Program-made: the position numbers and the translations under genes
Shown here: piece by piece, positions 15,771 to 23,142 of the stretch
Layout of the letters: each line of letters starts with the position of its first letter
How positions within the stretch are numbered: position 1 is the first letter of the stretch
Source of the DNA: a candidate division TM6 bacterium RIFCSPHIGHO2_12_FULL_36_22
GTDB lineage: Bacteria > Babelota > Babeliae > Babelales > UBA12409
Direction of reading: 5' to 3'
Assembly (NCBI GenBank): GCA_001771315.1
Contig: METK01000016.1
Coordinates: forward strand, 339-53,921
Length of the DNA stretch: 53,583 bases
Notes under the pieces: generated by a model
Told to the model about the DNA's origin: nothing
Databases searched by the model: none
Seen by the model: only the letters and a program-made list of their open reading frames with translations

Positions 15771-16328
15771 TTAGAAGCAGTAGCTTTTTAAACGGTTAAC
15801 TTTATCTTGTGCATAAGCAGAGATAGAATCAGCGTTTTTATAAACTTTGTATGCAACATATGATGCTACAGCAGCAGCTGCAGTTCCAATTACATACTTG
15901 TTTTTAGCAGTTGCACAAACTTTAGGTGCAATTGTGTTCTTAGAGAACGCATAAAGAGCCTTAGTTTTACCACCAACAAAAGCAGCTGATGATTTAGAAG
16001 CATCTTTAGCTTTAGTAGCATAGAATCCAACTGGAGTTACAACATATGTATTAGCTTTGTTACCAACAAAAGCAGCTGATGTTTTAGTAGCAGCTTGAGC
16101 TTTAGTAGCACAGAATCCAACTGGAGTTACAACATATGTGTTAGCTTTGTTACCAACAAAAGTAGCAGCTGTTTTAGAAGCAGCTTGAGCTTTAGTTGTG
16201 TATGGGCTAACAAAAGCGCGAACTTTTCCAGCATAAGTAGTAACTGAAACTGCCGATCCTTCTGGATTTGCAGCAAGACCAAGAGTCATTGTAACAGTTG
16301 CAAGAGAAATAAGTAGTTTTTTGTTCAT
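15771..16328 (-). CDS. Secreted Ala/Lys/Thr-rich protein with 30-residue tandem repeats
   Basis: A signal peptide (MNKKLLISLATVTMTLGLAA) is followed by nearly three copies of a 30-residue repeat built on TKAQAASKTAATFVGNKA and NTYVVTPVGFCA. After that come an Ala-rich hydrophobic helix (VIGTAAAAVASYVAYKVY), probably membrane-inserting, and a short basic tail. The preferred ATG at 16328 has GGAGG five bases upstream; the longer frame would begin with TTG inside that site. It has its own promoter and terminator. No known family; the Ala/Lys repeats recall amphipathic surface or histone-like sequences, but no function can be claimed. Confidence 0.78.
   Translation of the reverse strand: MNKKLLISLATVTMTLGLAANPEGSAVSVTTYAGKVRAFVSPYTTKAQAASKTAATFVGNKANTYVVTPVGFCATKAQAATKTSAAFVGNKANTYVVTPVGFYATKAKDASKSSAAFVGGKTKALYAFSKNTIAPKVCATAKNKYVIGTAAAAVASYVAYKVYKNADSISAYAQDKVNRLKSYCF
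15968..16200 (-). repeat. 90-bp in-frame tandem repeat
   Basis: About 2.6 copies of a 90-bp unit. For example, CCAACTGGAGTTACAACATA recurs at 16027 and 16117. The repeat encodes the 30-residue units of the secreted protein and is a likely site of copy-number variation. Confidence 0.85.
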
Positions 16329-16395
16329 GAGAACCTCCAAATTTACTACAGTTAATAAAATACACCTTTAGAAATAACCATTATTTCTATTGTTA

Positions 16396-16424
16396 ATAAT
16401 AATTTAAAAATGAAATAACGTCAA
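16396..16424 (-). promoter_or_regulatory. Sigma70-type promoter
   Basis: On the minus strand TTGACG (16424-16419) and TATTAT (16401-16396) are 17 nt apart, about 68 bp upstream of the ATG at 16328. Confidence 0.6.
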
Positions 16425-16503
16425 ATGCCCCCTGGTAAGGGCTATTTTACTATCAGAATGACAGGTTTGAGGAGTAAGATTTGAGTAAAAAATGGGGAAT
16501 AAA

Positions 16504-16531
16504 AAAGGTGGGAGAAGAATCTCCCACCTTT
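16504..16531 (-). terminator. Terminator of the gene at 16570-17019
   Basis: A perfect 12-bp stem (16504-16515 with 16520-16531) with a 4-nt loop and A/T-rich flanks. Confidence 0.8.
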
Positions 16532-16569
16532 AAATTATCGTCTTAAAAAGCGATTTATGCTTCTTAAGA

Positions 16570-17019
16570 TTAGTGAGAAGCTTTGTTTATTAGATCAGAA
16601 GCTTTAGCCTTAGTATTACGATAACTAACTTTAGCATATCTTTTTAGTCGAGCTGCTTGTGTAGTTTTATTAAAACCGTAAAGAGTAAGAGCTGTGACAA
16701 GTGTACCAACAGCTTGACGGTTGTTGGCAAGTGCTACAACCTTGTCGTGAGCGAATTTGCCTGGACGAGTTGTTACACCATAGTTGTAAATACCTTGACC
16801 TTTGTTCAGGCCGTAGAAAGTAGCATCACCAACATAGCCTAATCCATTAAGAACAACGGATCCTGTTTTACAGGTAGCTGTAGTAGCAGCATTTCTTAAC
16901 TGAGCAAGTCTAGAAGCTTGTGCGACGACAACAGGAGCTGGTTTTGGTGCGTCTACTGCTGCAGTAAGAGCACAAGTCATTGATCCTACAAGGAGAGAGA
17001 GTAATAGTTTATGGTTCAT
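16570..17019 (-). CDS. Small secreted protein of unknown function
   Basis: 149 residues with a signal peptide (MNHKLLLSLLVGSMTCALTAA) and then an Ala/Thr/Tyr/Gly-rich chain. It contains GYVGDATFYGLNKGQGIYNYG and a weakly hydrophobic helix near 105-120. A basic tail (KRYAKVSYRNTKAKASDLINKASH) ends it. GGAGG precedes the ATG. It has its own promoter and terminator. Composition and layout are like the flanking secreted genes, so they are probably distant paralogues. Family not recognised. Confidence 0.72.
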   Translation of the reverse strand: MNHKLLLSLLVGSMTCALTAAVDAPKPAPVVVAQASRLAQLRNAATTATCKTGSVVLNGLGYVGDATFYGLNKGQGIYNYGVTTRPGKFAHDKVVALANNRQAVGTLVTALTLYGFNKTTQAARLKRYAKVSYRNTKAKASDLINKASH

Positions 17020-17070
17020 TAAGAACCTCCAAACTTAAAGGGTTAATATGTATTAGTAATAACAGTAATC

Positions 17071-17098
17071 ACTATAAATAAAACTAAATATTAGTCAA
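17071..17098 (-). promoter_or_regulatory. Sigma70-type promoter
   Basis: TTGACT (17098-17093) and TATAGT (17076-17071) on the minus strand with a 16-nt spacer, about 50 bp upstream of the ATG at 17019. Confidence 0.6.
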
Positions 17099-17159
17099 GT
17101 TGTATAATTTGTTTTTGTTTAAATATTCATATTTGGCGTATAGTGGACACCTATAGAAA

Positions 17160-17187
17160 AAGGAGAGGTTTTAAATGTCCTCTCCTT
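17160..17187 (-). terminator. Terminator of the gene at 17204-17671
   Basis: A perfect 9-bp stem (17160-17168 with 17179-17187) and a 10-nt loop follow the stop codon, with A/T-rich flanks. Confidence 0.7.
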
Positions 17188-17203
17188 AAAAGTTTTTGTA
17201 AGC

Positions 17204-17671
17204 TTATTTAAGATTGTAGTAAGCGCCTGCGCCTGCTGCTGTTAGCAAAAGAGATGCCCATGTTTTGCGAGATGCAGCAACTTTTGCGGTTAGATCTTTG
17301 ATTGATTGTATAGTTTTATCAAAGCCATCTTTGTTAACTTTATAGGCTGCGTAACCAACTGTTGCTAATCCAAGAGCTGCGATTGTGTATTTTGATTTGA
17401 TTACTGGAACAGCTTTATCTTTTGCAGATATTCCAAAGGATGCTACTTTAGCATGAGTAGCTTTTGCTTGTGAAAGAACAGGGTTAACAACATATTCATT
17501 AGCGTAGTTTACAACTGGTTTACCTAGATAAACAACTGGTTTAGTTGCATAGACCAAAACTGTTGATGCAACTGATCGAGCTTTTGCAGCGGCAGTTACT
17601 GTCAATCCGTCAGCATAAATACTTGAAATAAGAGTTGTTGCGATGGCTGTTGAAAGAAGAAGCTTATTCAT
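17204..17671 (-). CDS. Small secreted/membrane protein of unknown function
   Basis: 155 residues, with a signal peptide (MNKLLLSTAIATTLISSIYA) and an Ala/Lys/Val-rich mature chain. It contains a segment like its neighbour at 15771-16328 (ANEYVVNPVLSQAKATHAKV compared with ANTYVVTPVGF). Two hydrophobic helices occur near 92-108 and at the C-terminus (TWASLLLTAAGAGAYYNL). The shared NxYVVxPV motif supports common origin with the repeat protein. It has its own promoter and terminator. Function unknown. Confidence 0.72.
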   Translation of the reverse strand: MNKLLLSTAIATTLISSIYADGLTVTAAAKARSVASTVLVYATKPVVYLGKPVVNYANEYVVNPVLSQAKATHAKVASFGISAKDKAVPVIKSKYTIAALGLATVGYAAYKVNKDGFDKTIQSIKDLTAKVAASRKTWASLLLTAAGAGAYYNLK

Positions 17672-17738
17672 AAAAGACCTATTAATTTAGGGGTTAATAA
17701 TAAAATTCAAGCATAATTTTTGCAATTCTTATCTACCA

Positions 17739-17766
17739 ATAATAAAAGAATGCGAATAATAGTCAA
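17739..17766 (-). promoter_or_regulatory. Sigma70-type promoter
   Basis: TTGACT (17766-17761) and TATTAT (17744-17739) on the minus strand with a 16-nt spacer, about 68 bp upstream of the ATG at 17671. Confidence 0.6.
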
Positions 17767-17894
17767 GACGGTTTGTAGATCAGTATTTTGGCGCTAGAAA
17801 TTCTGCAGTTAGGTCGGTGCTATTAAGATGGTGGATTCTGGTGTACACTGGTCACAATAACAGCTATTTTTATGTGGAGATATACGGAGAATTG

Positions 17895-19511
17895 ATGCCG
17901 AAATTTATTTTTGTTGTCGGTGGTGTTATGAGCAGTGTTGGCAAGGGTGTAACTGCTGCATCCATTGCTACCTTAATACAGTCGCGTGGTTTTAAGGTGA
18001 CCAACGTTAAATGTGATATGTATGTCAATATTGATGCTGGTACAATTAGACCTACTGAGCATGGAGAAGTGTTTATTGGTACTGATGGCATTGAAGCTGA
18101 TCAGGATTTGGGAAATTATGAACGATTTACTGGCAATCGGATGACAGCACTCAACTATATTACTACTGGCCAGGTATATCAAGAAGTTATTAAAAGAGAA
18201 CGTAATCTTGAATATAATGGCGAAGATGTCGAAGTTGTGCCTGATATTCCAAATGAAATTATTCGTCGCATAAGACTAGCGCAGGGCGAGAGTGATGCTG
18301 AGGTTACGGTAGTTGAGTTTGGTGGTACGGTTGGTGAATATCAATTGCTTCTCTTTTTAGAAGCTGCACGGATGATGAAGTTGGAGAATCCAGAGGATGT
18401 TTCTTTTGTTCTTGTTAGTTATATGCCGCTGCCAGCATACTTAGGTGAGATGAAAACAAAACCAACGCAGTATGCCGTACGTACTCTTCAGTCTGCTGGT
18501 ATTCAACCAGATTTTATTGTTGCGCGTGGTGAGTGCGCATTAGATGAGAAGCGACGAGAAACTCTAGCTCATGTTTGTAATCTTAAGAAAAATACTATTA
18601 TTGCTGCTCCTGATGTTAATTCTATTTATGATGTGCCCGTTCTTTTTGCAGAACAAAATTTAGATACGCTTTTACTTAATGGCCTTGGTCTTTTGCCACG
18701 TAAGAATGACCTTGATATGTGGAAAAATTTATCAAGGCGTATAGCTCAACTTGAGAAGGGCGTTAAGATTGGTGTTGTTGGTAAATACTTTACTACTGGT
18801 GAGTTCAATCTTTCAGATTCATATATTTCGGTTATTGAAGCGATTAAACACGCTTGCTGGGATGCAGGTTTTAAACCAGAACTTACATGGATAGATGCTC
18901 AACAATTTGAAGATAATCCAAGTACGGTTTCGGAGTTGGCCCAATTTGATGGCATTGTAGTACCAGGAGGTTTTGGTGAACGAGCAGTAGAAGGTATTCT
19001 ATCTGCTATACGCTATGCACGAGAACATAAGATGCCATATCTAGGACTTTGTTACGGTATGCAGTTGGCATGCATAGAGTTTGCACGTAATGTTCTTGGT
19101 ATTCAAGATGCTACCACTATGGAAATTGATGAAACTGTTACAGATCCTATTATTACATTGAATGATAAACAGTCGCATAATATTAAGCAAAAAAAATTTG
19201 GTGCGACCATGCGTCTAGGTTCTTATGATGCTCAATTGAAACCGGGTAGTAAAACACATAGAGCTTATGGTAAAGATCTTGTATCAGAGCGTCATCGTCA
19301 TCGTTATGAATTTAATAATGCATATCGTGATGCAATAGAGCAGGGTGGTTTGAGTATTGTTGGTATCAATCCAGACTCTAATCTTGTTGAAGTTGTAGAG
19401 CTTCAGGATCATCCGTTTTTTGTTGCAACTCAGTTTCATCCAGAGTTTCAATCGCGAGCATTTGCACCACACCCTTTATTCAAAGCTTTCATAGACGCGA
19501 CCCAAGATTAA
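17895..19511 (+). CDS. pyrG: CTP synthase
   Basis: Makes CTP from UTP using ATP and glutamine. The N-terminal synthase domain begins MPKFIFVVGGVMSSVGKGV; the C-terminal class I amidotransferase domain has nucleophile Cys in GLCYGMQ and the His/Glu pair in FHPEF. The start at 17895 is preferred because ACGGAGA lies four bases upstream and the family begins there; the frame is open further upstream but without similarity. 538 residues is normal. Sequence is divergent: the usual KxDPYxNxDPGTM is KCDMYVNIDAGTI, and GGTVGDIES is GGTVGEYQL, a form I associate with candidate-phyla enzymes. The metal-binding Asp and Glu positions are kept. Confidence 0.96.
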   Translation: MPKFIFVVGGVMSSVGKGVTAASIATLIQSRGFKVTNVKCDMYVNIDAGTIRPTEHGEVFIGTDGIEADQDLGNYERFTGNRMTALNYITTGQVYQEVIKRERNLEYNGEDVEVVPDIPNEIIRRIRLAQGESDAEVTVVEFGGTVGEYQLLLFLEAARMMKLENPEDVSFVLVSYMPLPAYLGEMKTKPTQYAVRTLQSAGIQPDFIVARGECALDEKRRETLAHVCNLKKNTIIAAPDVNSIYDVPVLFAEQNLDTLLLNGLGLLPRKNDLDMWKNLSRRIAQLEKGVKIGVVGKYFTTGEFNLSDSYISVIEAIKHACWDAGFKPELTWIDAQQFEDNPSTVSELAQFDGIVVPGGFGERAVEGILSAIRYAREHKMPYLGLCYGMQLACIEFARNVLGIQDATTMEIDETVTDPIITLNDKQSHNIKQKKFGATMRLGSYDAQLKPGSKTHRAYGKDLVSERHRHRYEFNNAYRDAIEQGGLSIVGINPDSNLVEVVELQDHPFFVATQFHPEFQSRAFAPHPLFKAFIDATQD

Positions 19512-19650
19512 AAGTCGCATAATACTCATATGATGCTATTTTTTTTACTACTCTCCTTTTTTAAGAAGGGCGATCGTATGTTTTTAATTTAATTCTGAAA
19601 TTTTTGATGATTGCCTATATTGCGCTTTTTGCATCTTTTAGAAAGGTAGA

Positions 19651-19834
19651 GGGGGGCGACGCTTCGCGTAAGCATAGTAGCATCGAAGTTCTGCTTGCGA
19701 TGTGATGTCCTTCGCATAGCTCGGACGAAAGTAGCTGGAGAAATTACGGGGGGGTGCTTTGAAGTGTTAGTGAAAGAAAGCAGCGATGTATTGCGTTGAA
19801 GGAGCTCAGGGGCGTTCGCGAAGCGTCGCCCCCC
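19651..19834. repeat. 184-bp GC-rich element with perfect 18-bp inverted ends
   Basis: The ends GGGGGGCGACGCTTCGCG (19651-19668) and its exact reverse complement (19817-19834) flank a 148-bp core. The core is much richer in G and C than its surroundings and contains small internal palindromes and a G7 run near 19750. No reading frame of note. It lies in the 395-bp gap between pyrG and an ankyrin gene. It may be a MITE-like non-autonomous mobile element or a structured non-coding element. The rest of the gap (19512-19650 and 19835-19906) holds only a weak hairpin and T-run after pyrG (19517-19546). Confidence 0.75.
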
Positions 19835-19906
19835 TGCAACTGTGATTTTATTATAAGGTTTTTAATCTTTATAAAATCTATATTGATTTTTTTTACCCAA
19901 AAAGAG

Positions 19907-20716
19907 CTATTTTGATTTGTTCTTGTACCAATTACACAATAACATAAAGGTGGAAGGGCTTACCTTATTGATATGGGATCCATTACTGAGGCTTGATACT
20001 GCTTGGGATACACCTGATGCGCTGGCACTCGCATATGCCATTGCAGGCTGAGAATGTTCTGACAGAGGATGTTCGGATAAATACTGAGCTATTGTTAAAT
20101 GACCTTCCTCGCGAGCTATACTTAATGCATTTTTGCCATCCAAGTCAGTCATGGAACTATCTGCACCAGCAGCAATAAGGTCTTTAACTATTTCTAAAAA
20201 GCCTTGTTGCGCTGCAGCCATTAATGCAGTAAGGCCAACATCATTTTGAATGTTTACAGCAGCCTTGCAACCTAAAATGGTCCGTGTTACTTCTTTGTTA
20301 CCATTCCACGCAGCTAACATAAGTGCTGTTAAACCATCATCACCTTGAATGTTAACGTTGGTTTTATGATTCATTAATAACTGCGCAATATCTGTATGCC
20401 CATTCCAAATAGCCCACATAAGCGCAGTCATGCCATTATTGTCTCGCGCGTTTACATGTGCACCTTTTTCCAAGAGATATTGAACAATCAATATTTGTCC
20501 ATGCTTGGCAGCAGCGAGTAAAGGCGTGAACCCATTTTCATCTCGAGTGTTAACATTTATGTGATGCTTTTCAACCAGCTCTTGTACCAATGCTAAAAAT
20601 CCTTCCTGAGAAGCCTGAACAATCTCTGCCGTATTGATTGAATTAGCGCTAGCTGTTGCAAGGGTAAGGAGAAAAAGAGAGAGGGAAAGGAGGGAGTGTC
20701 TGACGATATTTTTCAT
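19907..20716 (-). CDS. Secreted ankyrin-repeat protein
   Basis: A signal peptide (about 1-24, ending ATASA) is followed by five to six well-formed ankyrin repeats from about residue 28 to 215 (for example GFTPLLAAAKHGQILIVQYL, GMTALMWAIWNGHTDIAQLL, GLTALMAAAQQGFLEIVKDL). A Ser/Ala-rich linker and a basic end (NWYKNKSK) follow. AAGGAC precedes the ATG. Ankyrin domains bind proteins; a secreted one in a host-associated bacterium is a good effector candidate, though no target is indicated. It is the most regular ankyrin protein in the window. Confidence 0.9.
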   Translation of the reverse strand: MKNIVRHSLLSLSLFLLTLATASANSINTAEIVQASQEGFLALVQELVEKHHINVNTRDENGFTPLLAAAKHGQILIVQYLLEKGAHVNARDNNGMTALMWAIWNGHTDIAQLLMNHKTNVNIQGDDGLTALMLAAWNGNKEVTRTILGCKAAVNIQNDVGLTALMAAAQQGFLEIVKDLIAAGADSSMTDLDGKNALSIAREEGHLTIAQYLSEHPLSEHSQPAMAYASASASGVSQAVSSLSNGSHINKVSPSTFMLLCNWYKNKSK

Positions 20717-20769
20717 GACTGTCCTTTTTGATAAATATTGTTAGTTATTCTGTTGCCTAATGTAAAAGT

Positions 20770-20797
20770 AGCATAAAGCTTGTGCCAAAAGAGTCAA
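20770..20797 (-). promoter_or_regulatory. Sigma70-type promoter of the ankyrin gene
   Basis: TTGACT (20797-20792) and TATGCT (20775-20770) on the minus strand with a 16-nt spacer, the same layout as the promoters of the secreted genes at 16.6-17.7 kb. Confidence 0.55.
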
Positions 20798-20897
20798 GAA
20801 GGAAATACCCAAAGAAAGCCTTTCCTTTATCTCAGGGTCCAATTGCAAAAATCTGTGTAAGGACTCCTTCTTTATTAATCCACACTCAAAATTTTGA

Positions 20898-21788
20898 TTA
20901 TTTTTTCCGCTTAGGCCAAGCTATGTAAGTAATCATAGCAGTCAGAACACTAAGCGTTGCGGCGGTTGTTACCGGATATTGATTCCAAAAATATTCCGAC
21001 GGTAACGGTATCTGATATTCTTCTTTTACTTCTTCTTGTTTTGTAGTTTCTGTTGATGGACCAACTTCTGCAGCTTTTTGCTTAACTATGGTTGAATCAA
21101 ATTGGGTATTGCTTGGGCTAGAAATATCAAACCAATAATCATCATATTCTTTGTTTGTTCCCGAAGTGTAAACCTTGTTAAAAGCAGCAAATTTAGCTTC
21201 AGGAGATTGTAAATGTATGTGCTTTTCAAAGTGCTCAAGCATGTCTTTTTCACTTCCTACTATTGCATGCGAGCCTAGATCATTATCACTTTTTCTATGT
21301 GAATCGATAAAGATGAATTCATCATCCTTATGGCAAAGTGCATACGTTTCTCCCGAATGCGTGAGAATAGAACATAAAGGTTCCACATCTTTCAAAAGAT
21401 CTAATAATGGCTTTAATCCTTGTAAGGTGTAGCTGTGAGGCGGTAAATTTGCATTTTTTCGTAAAGTACCAAATCGTTCCTCAACGAGTAGTAAATCAGG
21501 AAATTTATTTATTACTTCCCTACAGCCTAAAAATCTTCCTGGCTCTACATGCCCCAATTGTTTAAAGCTCTCGATTCCTTTTTCTTGAATATTTAGAAGG
21601 TCATTTTCATTGAATTGTGACAATGACTTGCGCATGGTAAGCACGTACTGCGCAGCATTAAGTGCAATTGGTGTGCAAGCCGTACTGTATTCTTGTAATT
21701 GAAATTGACCAACATCACTGTTGACAGTCTTTGTAGCCTCAAGCACACATGTAATAAGAAAGATACAATAAATAAATTTTTTAAACAT
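20898..21788 (-). CDS. Secreted/anchored cysteine protease resembling herpesvirus-tegument deubiquitinases
   Basis: A signal peptide (about 1-18) is followed by a domain whose landmarks resemble the papain-like USP of herpesvirus large tegument proteins. These are Q28/Q30/Q32 then C38 (STACTPIALNAA), a helical region with Leu/Gly motifs, a strand HSGETYALCHKDDEFIFIDSH giving the rare Asp-x-His arrangement D162/H164, and a following Gly-containing loop. In viral USPs the triad is Cys, then about 135 residues later His, with Asp two before it; here the Cys-His distance is 126. The C-terminus has an acidic linker, a membrane helix (TTAATLSVLTAMITYIAW) and PKRKK. Assignment is by motif resemblance only; other papain-like peptidases are possible. 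Confidence 0.6.
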   Translation of the reverse strand: MFKKFIYCIFLITCVLEATKTVNSDVGQFQLQEYSTACTPIALNAAQYVLTMRKSLSQFNENDLLNIQEKGIESFKQLGHVEPGRFLGCREVINKFPDLLLVEERFGTLRKNANLPPHSYTLQGLKPLLDLLKDVEPLCSILTHSGETYALCHKDDEFIFIDSHRKSDNDLGSHAIVGSEKDMLEHFEKHIHLQSPEAKFAAFNKVYTSGTNKEYDDYWFDISSPSNTQFDSTIVKQKAAEVGPSTETTKQEEVKEEYQIPLPSEYFWNQYPVTTAATLSVLTAMITYIAWPKRKK

Positions 21789-21828
21789 AATATAACCTAA
21801 CTCCTATTATAGAAATTCACCATTAACA

Positions 21829-23139
21829 TCAACTTATACTTTTAGATCGAGAGTAGTCAATGGTTGTCCAAGCTACTGTTAGTCCATATAGTCTTCGAGC
21901 ATATATGAAACAACATAAAACAGTCAGCGCGCGAATACCGATTACAATAAAGAGAATATTTGCAAGGCTATGTGATGGTGCAAAAAAACAAAGCAGTGGA
22001 ATGATAATGTAAAGAATGTGTACTGTAAAGAGAAATATGTAATGTTGCTGTGCTTCCAATATCCTTTGATATGGTGCACATAAAATCTCAAACAGATAAC
22101 TGCAGACCAATACAAGGAATACGATAAAGATAAGTGAAAAGCCATTATAAAAATGATAAAGGAGTGATAAAAAAACGATAAAGGCTGATGGGATGACTAA
22201 TATGAGTACCTTAGACATGATCTTTTCAAATATTTTATTAATATCATGATAATTACAATAATGATTGATGTGCGCAACAAGGGAGATGTCAGTGGTCCCG
22301 ATTGATTTGATAATCGCTCGCTGAATAAAAAGTGCCCAGTCATTGCCAAGCTTGTATATGTTTGCAACCTGTAGTCCTACAGTAAAAGAAAGCAAAGGGA
22401 CCAAAACATTGCGCTCGCTTAAGCTGCGAAGCGTTGTCGTCGACCACATGGTTAATGAATGTCTAACAAAAAGTGCAAGTTTGTTATCATTTCCATCCGT
22501 ATTGCTTTGAGCTATATGCGTATTGCAATGCTTAGCTATCTTTGATCCGGTTACCCAATTAGAGGTTGCCAAAAAAATAATACGTAACATAAAGTAGGCA
22601 TGTAATAGGATGGCAGAAGGCAACAGGAAAAATAGTAGGCTCATGCAAAAAAGCTCGACCATTAATAAGGATATGATACGACTATTATATTCTCTATTGA
22701 GAAAGTTGCCATGGTATAAGGACTGTAATAATACCAATGGTGCTTCAAGCAAAAATATGAGTAAGCCGTATACAACGAAAATGGTCACATGCGTTAAGCG
22801 AAACAAAATAAAGCCAAGGCCGGCCATCCCAAGTGAACATATAATCAATTGACTAAAAATGATAAAGCGGAAGAACCGTTGCAAGCTTTTAGGGTCAGAC
22901 TCCATACGTGGCAAATAAAGCGGTATTGCTTTGCGAAAGCCACAGTCACACCATAATAAAATGATATAAATAAAACTGGTGATGTTTGCCCAGGTATTAT
23001 AGAGTTCGCTATTAAGGCGATAAAAGAATACTGTTGAGATAACTGTATAGGAAATATTCATGGTGATGTAGAGCAGCGCATTCCAATTGATGGCGGTATG
23101 GAATGTATTGTAAATGGTATCTTTTGTTTTTAGCTGCAA
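21829..23139 (-). CDS. Flippase-like polytopic membrane protein
   Basis: 436 residues with about 10-12 predicted membrane helices and few charged loops, similar in layout to Wzx/MATE-type polysaccharide or lipid-linked sugar flippases. The segment FRKAIPLYLPR after the second helix is like the N-terminal part of Wzx proteins and like its neighbour (FDASLPTFIKK). Translation begins at TTG, with GGAGA overlapping the end of the upstream gene and its stop only three bases away, so the two are translationally coupled. Substrate unknown. Family-level confidence is moderate because such proteins share little sequence. Confidence 0.65.
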   Translation of the reverse strand: MQLKTKDTIYNTFHTAINWNALLYITMNISYTVISTVFFYRLNSELYNTWANITSFIYIILLWCDCGFRKAIPLYLPRMESDPKSLQRFFRFIIFSQLIICSLGMAGLGFILFRLTHVTIFVVYGLLIFLLEAPLVLLQSLYHGNFLNREYNSRIISLLMVELFCMSLLFFLLPSAILLHAYFMLRIIFLATSNWVTGSKIAKHCNTHIAQSNTDGNDNKLALFVRHSLTMWSTTTLRSLSERNVLVPLLSFTVGLQVANIYKLGNDWALFIQRAIIKSIGTTDISLVAHINHYCNYHDINKIFEKIMSKVLILVIPSAFIVFLSLLYHFYNGFSLIFIVFLVLVCSYLFEILCAPYQRILEAQQHYIFLFTVHILYIIIPLLCFFAPSHSLANILFIVIGIRALTVLCCFIYARRLYGLTVAWTTIDYSRSKSIS

Positions 23140-23142
23140 AGC

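Noticed and set aside
17817-17894. A longer N-terminus for CTP synthase
   Set aside because: The 26 additional residues have no counterpart in the family, and the ribosome site ACGGAGA fits the ATG at 17895.
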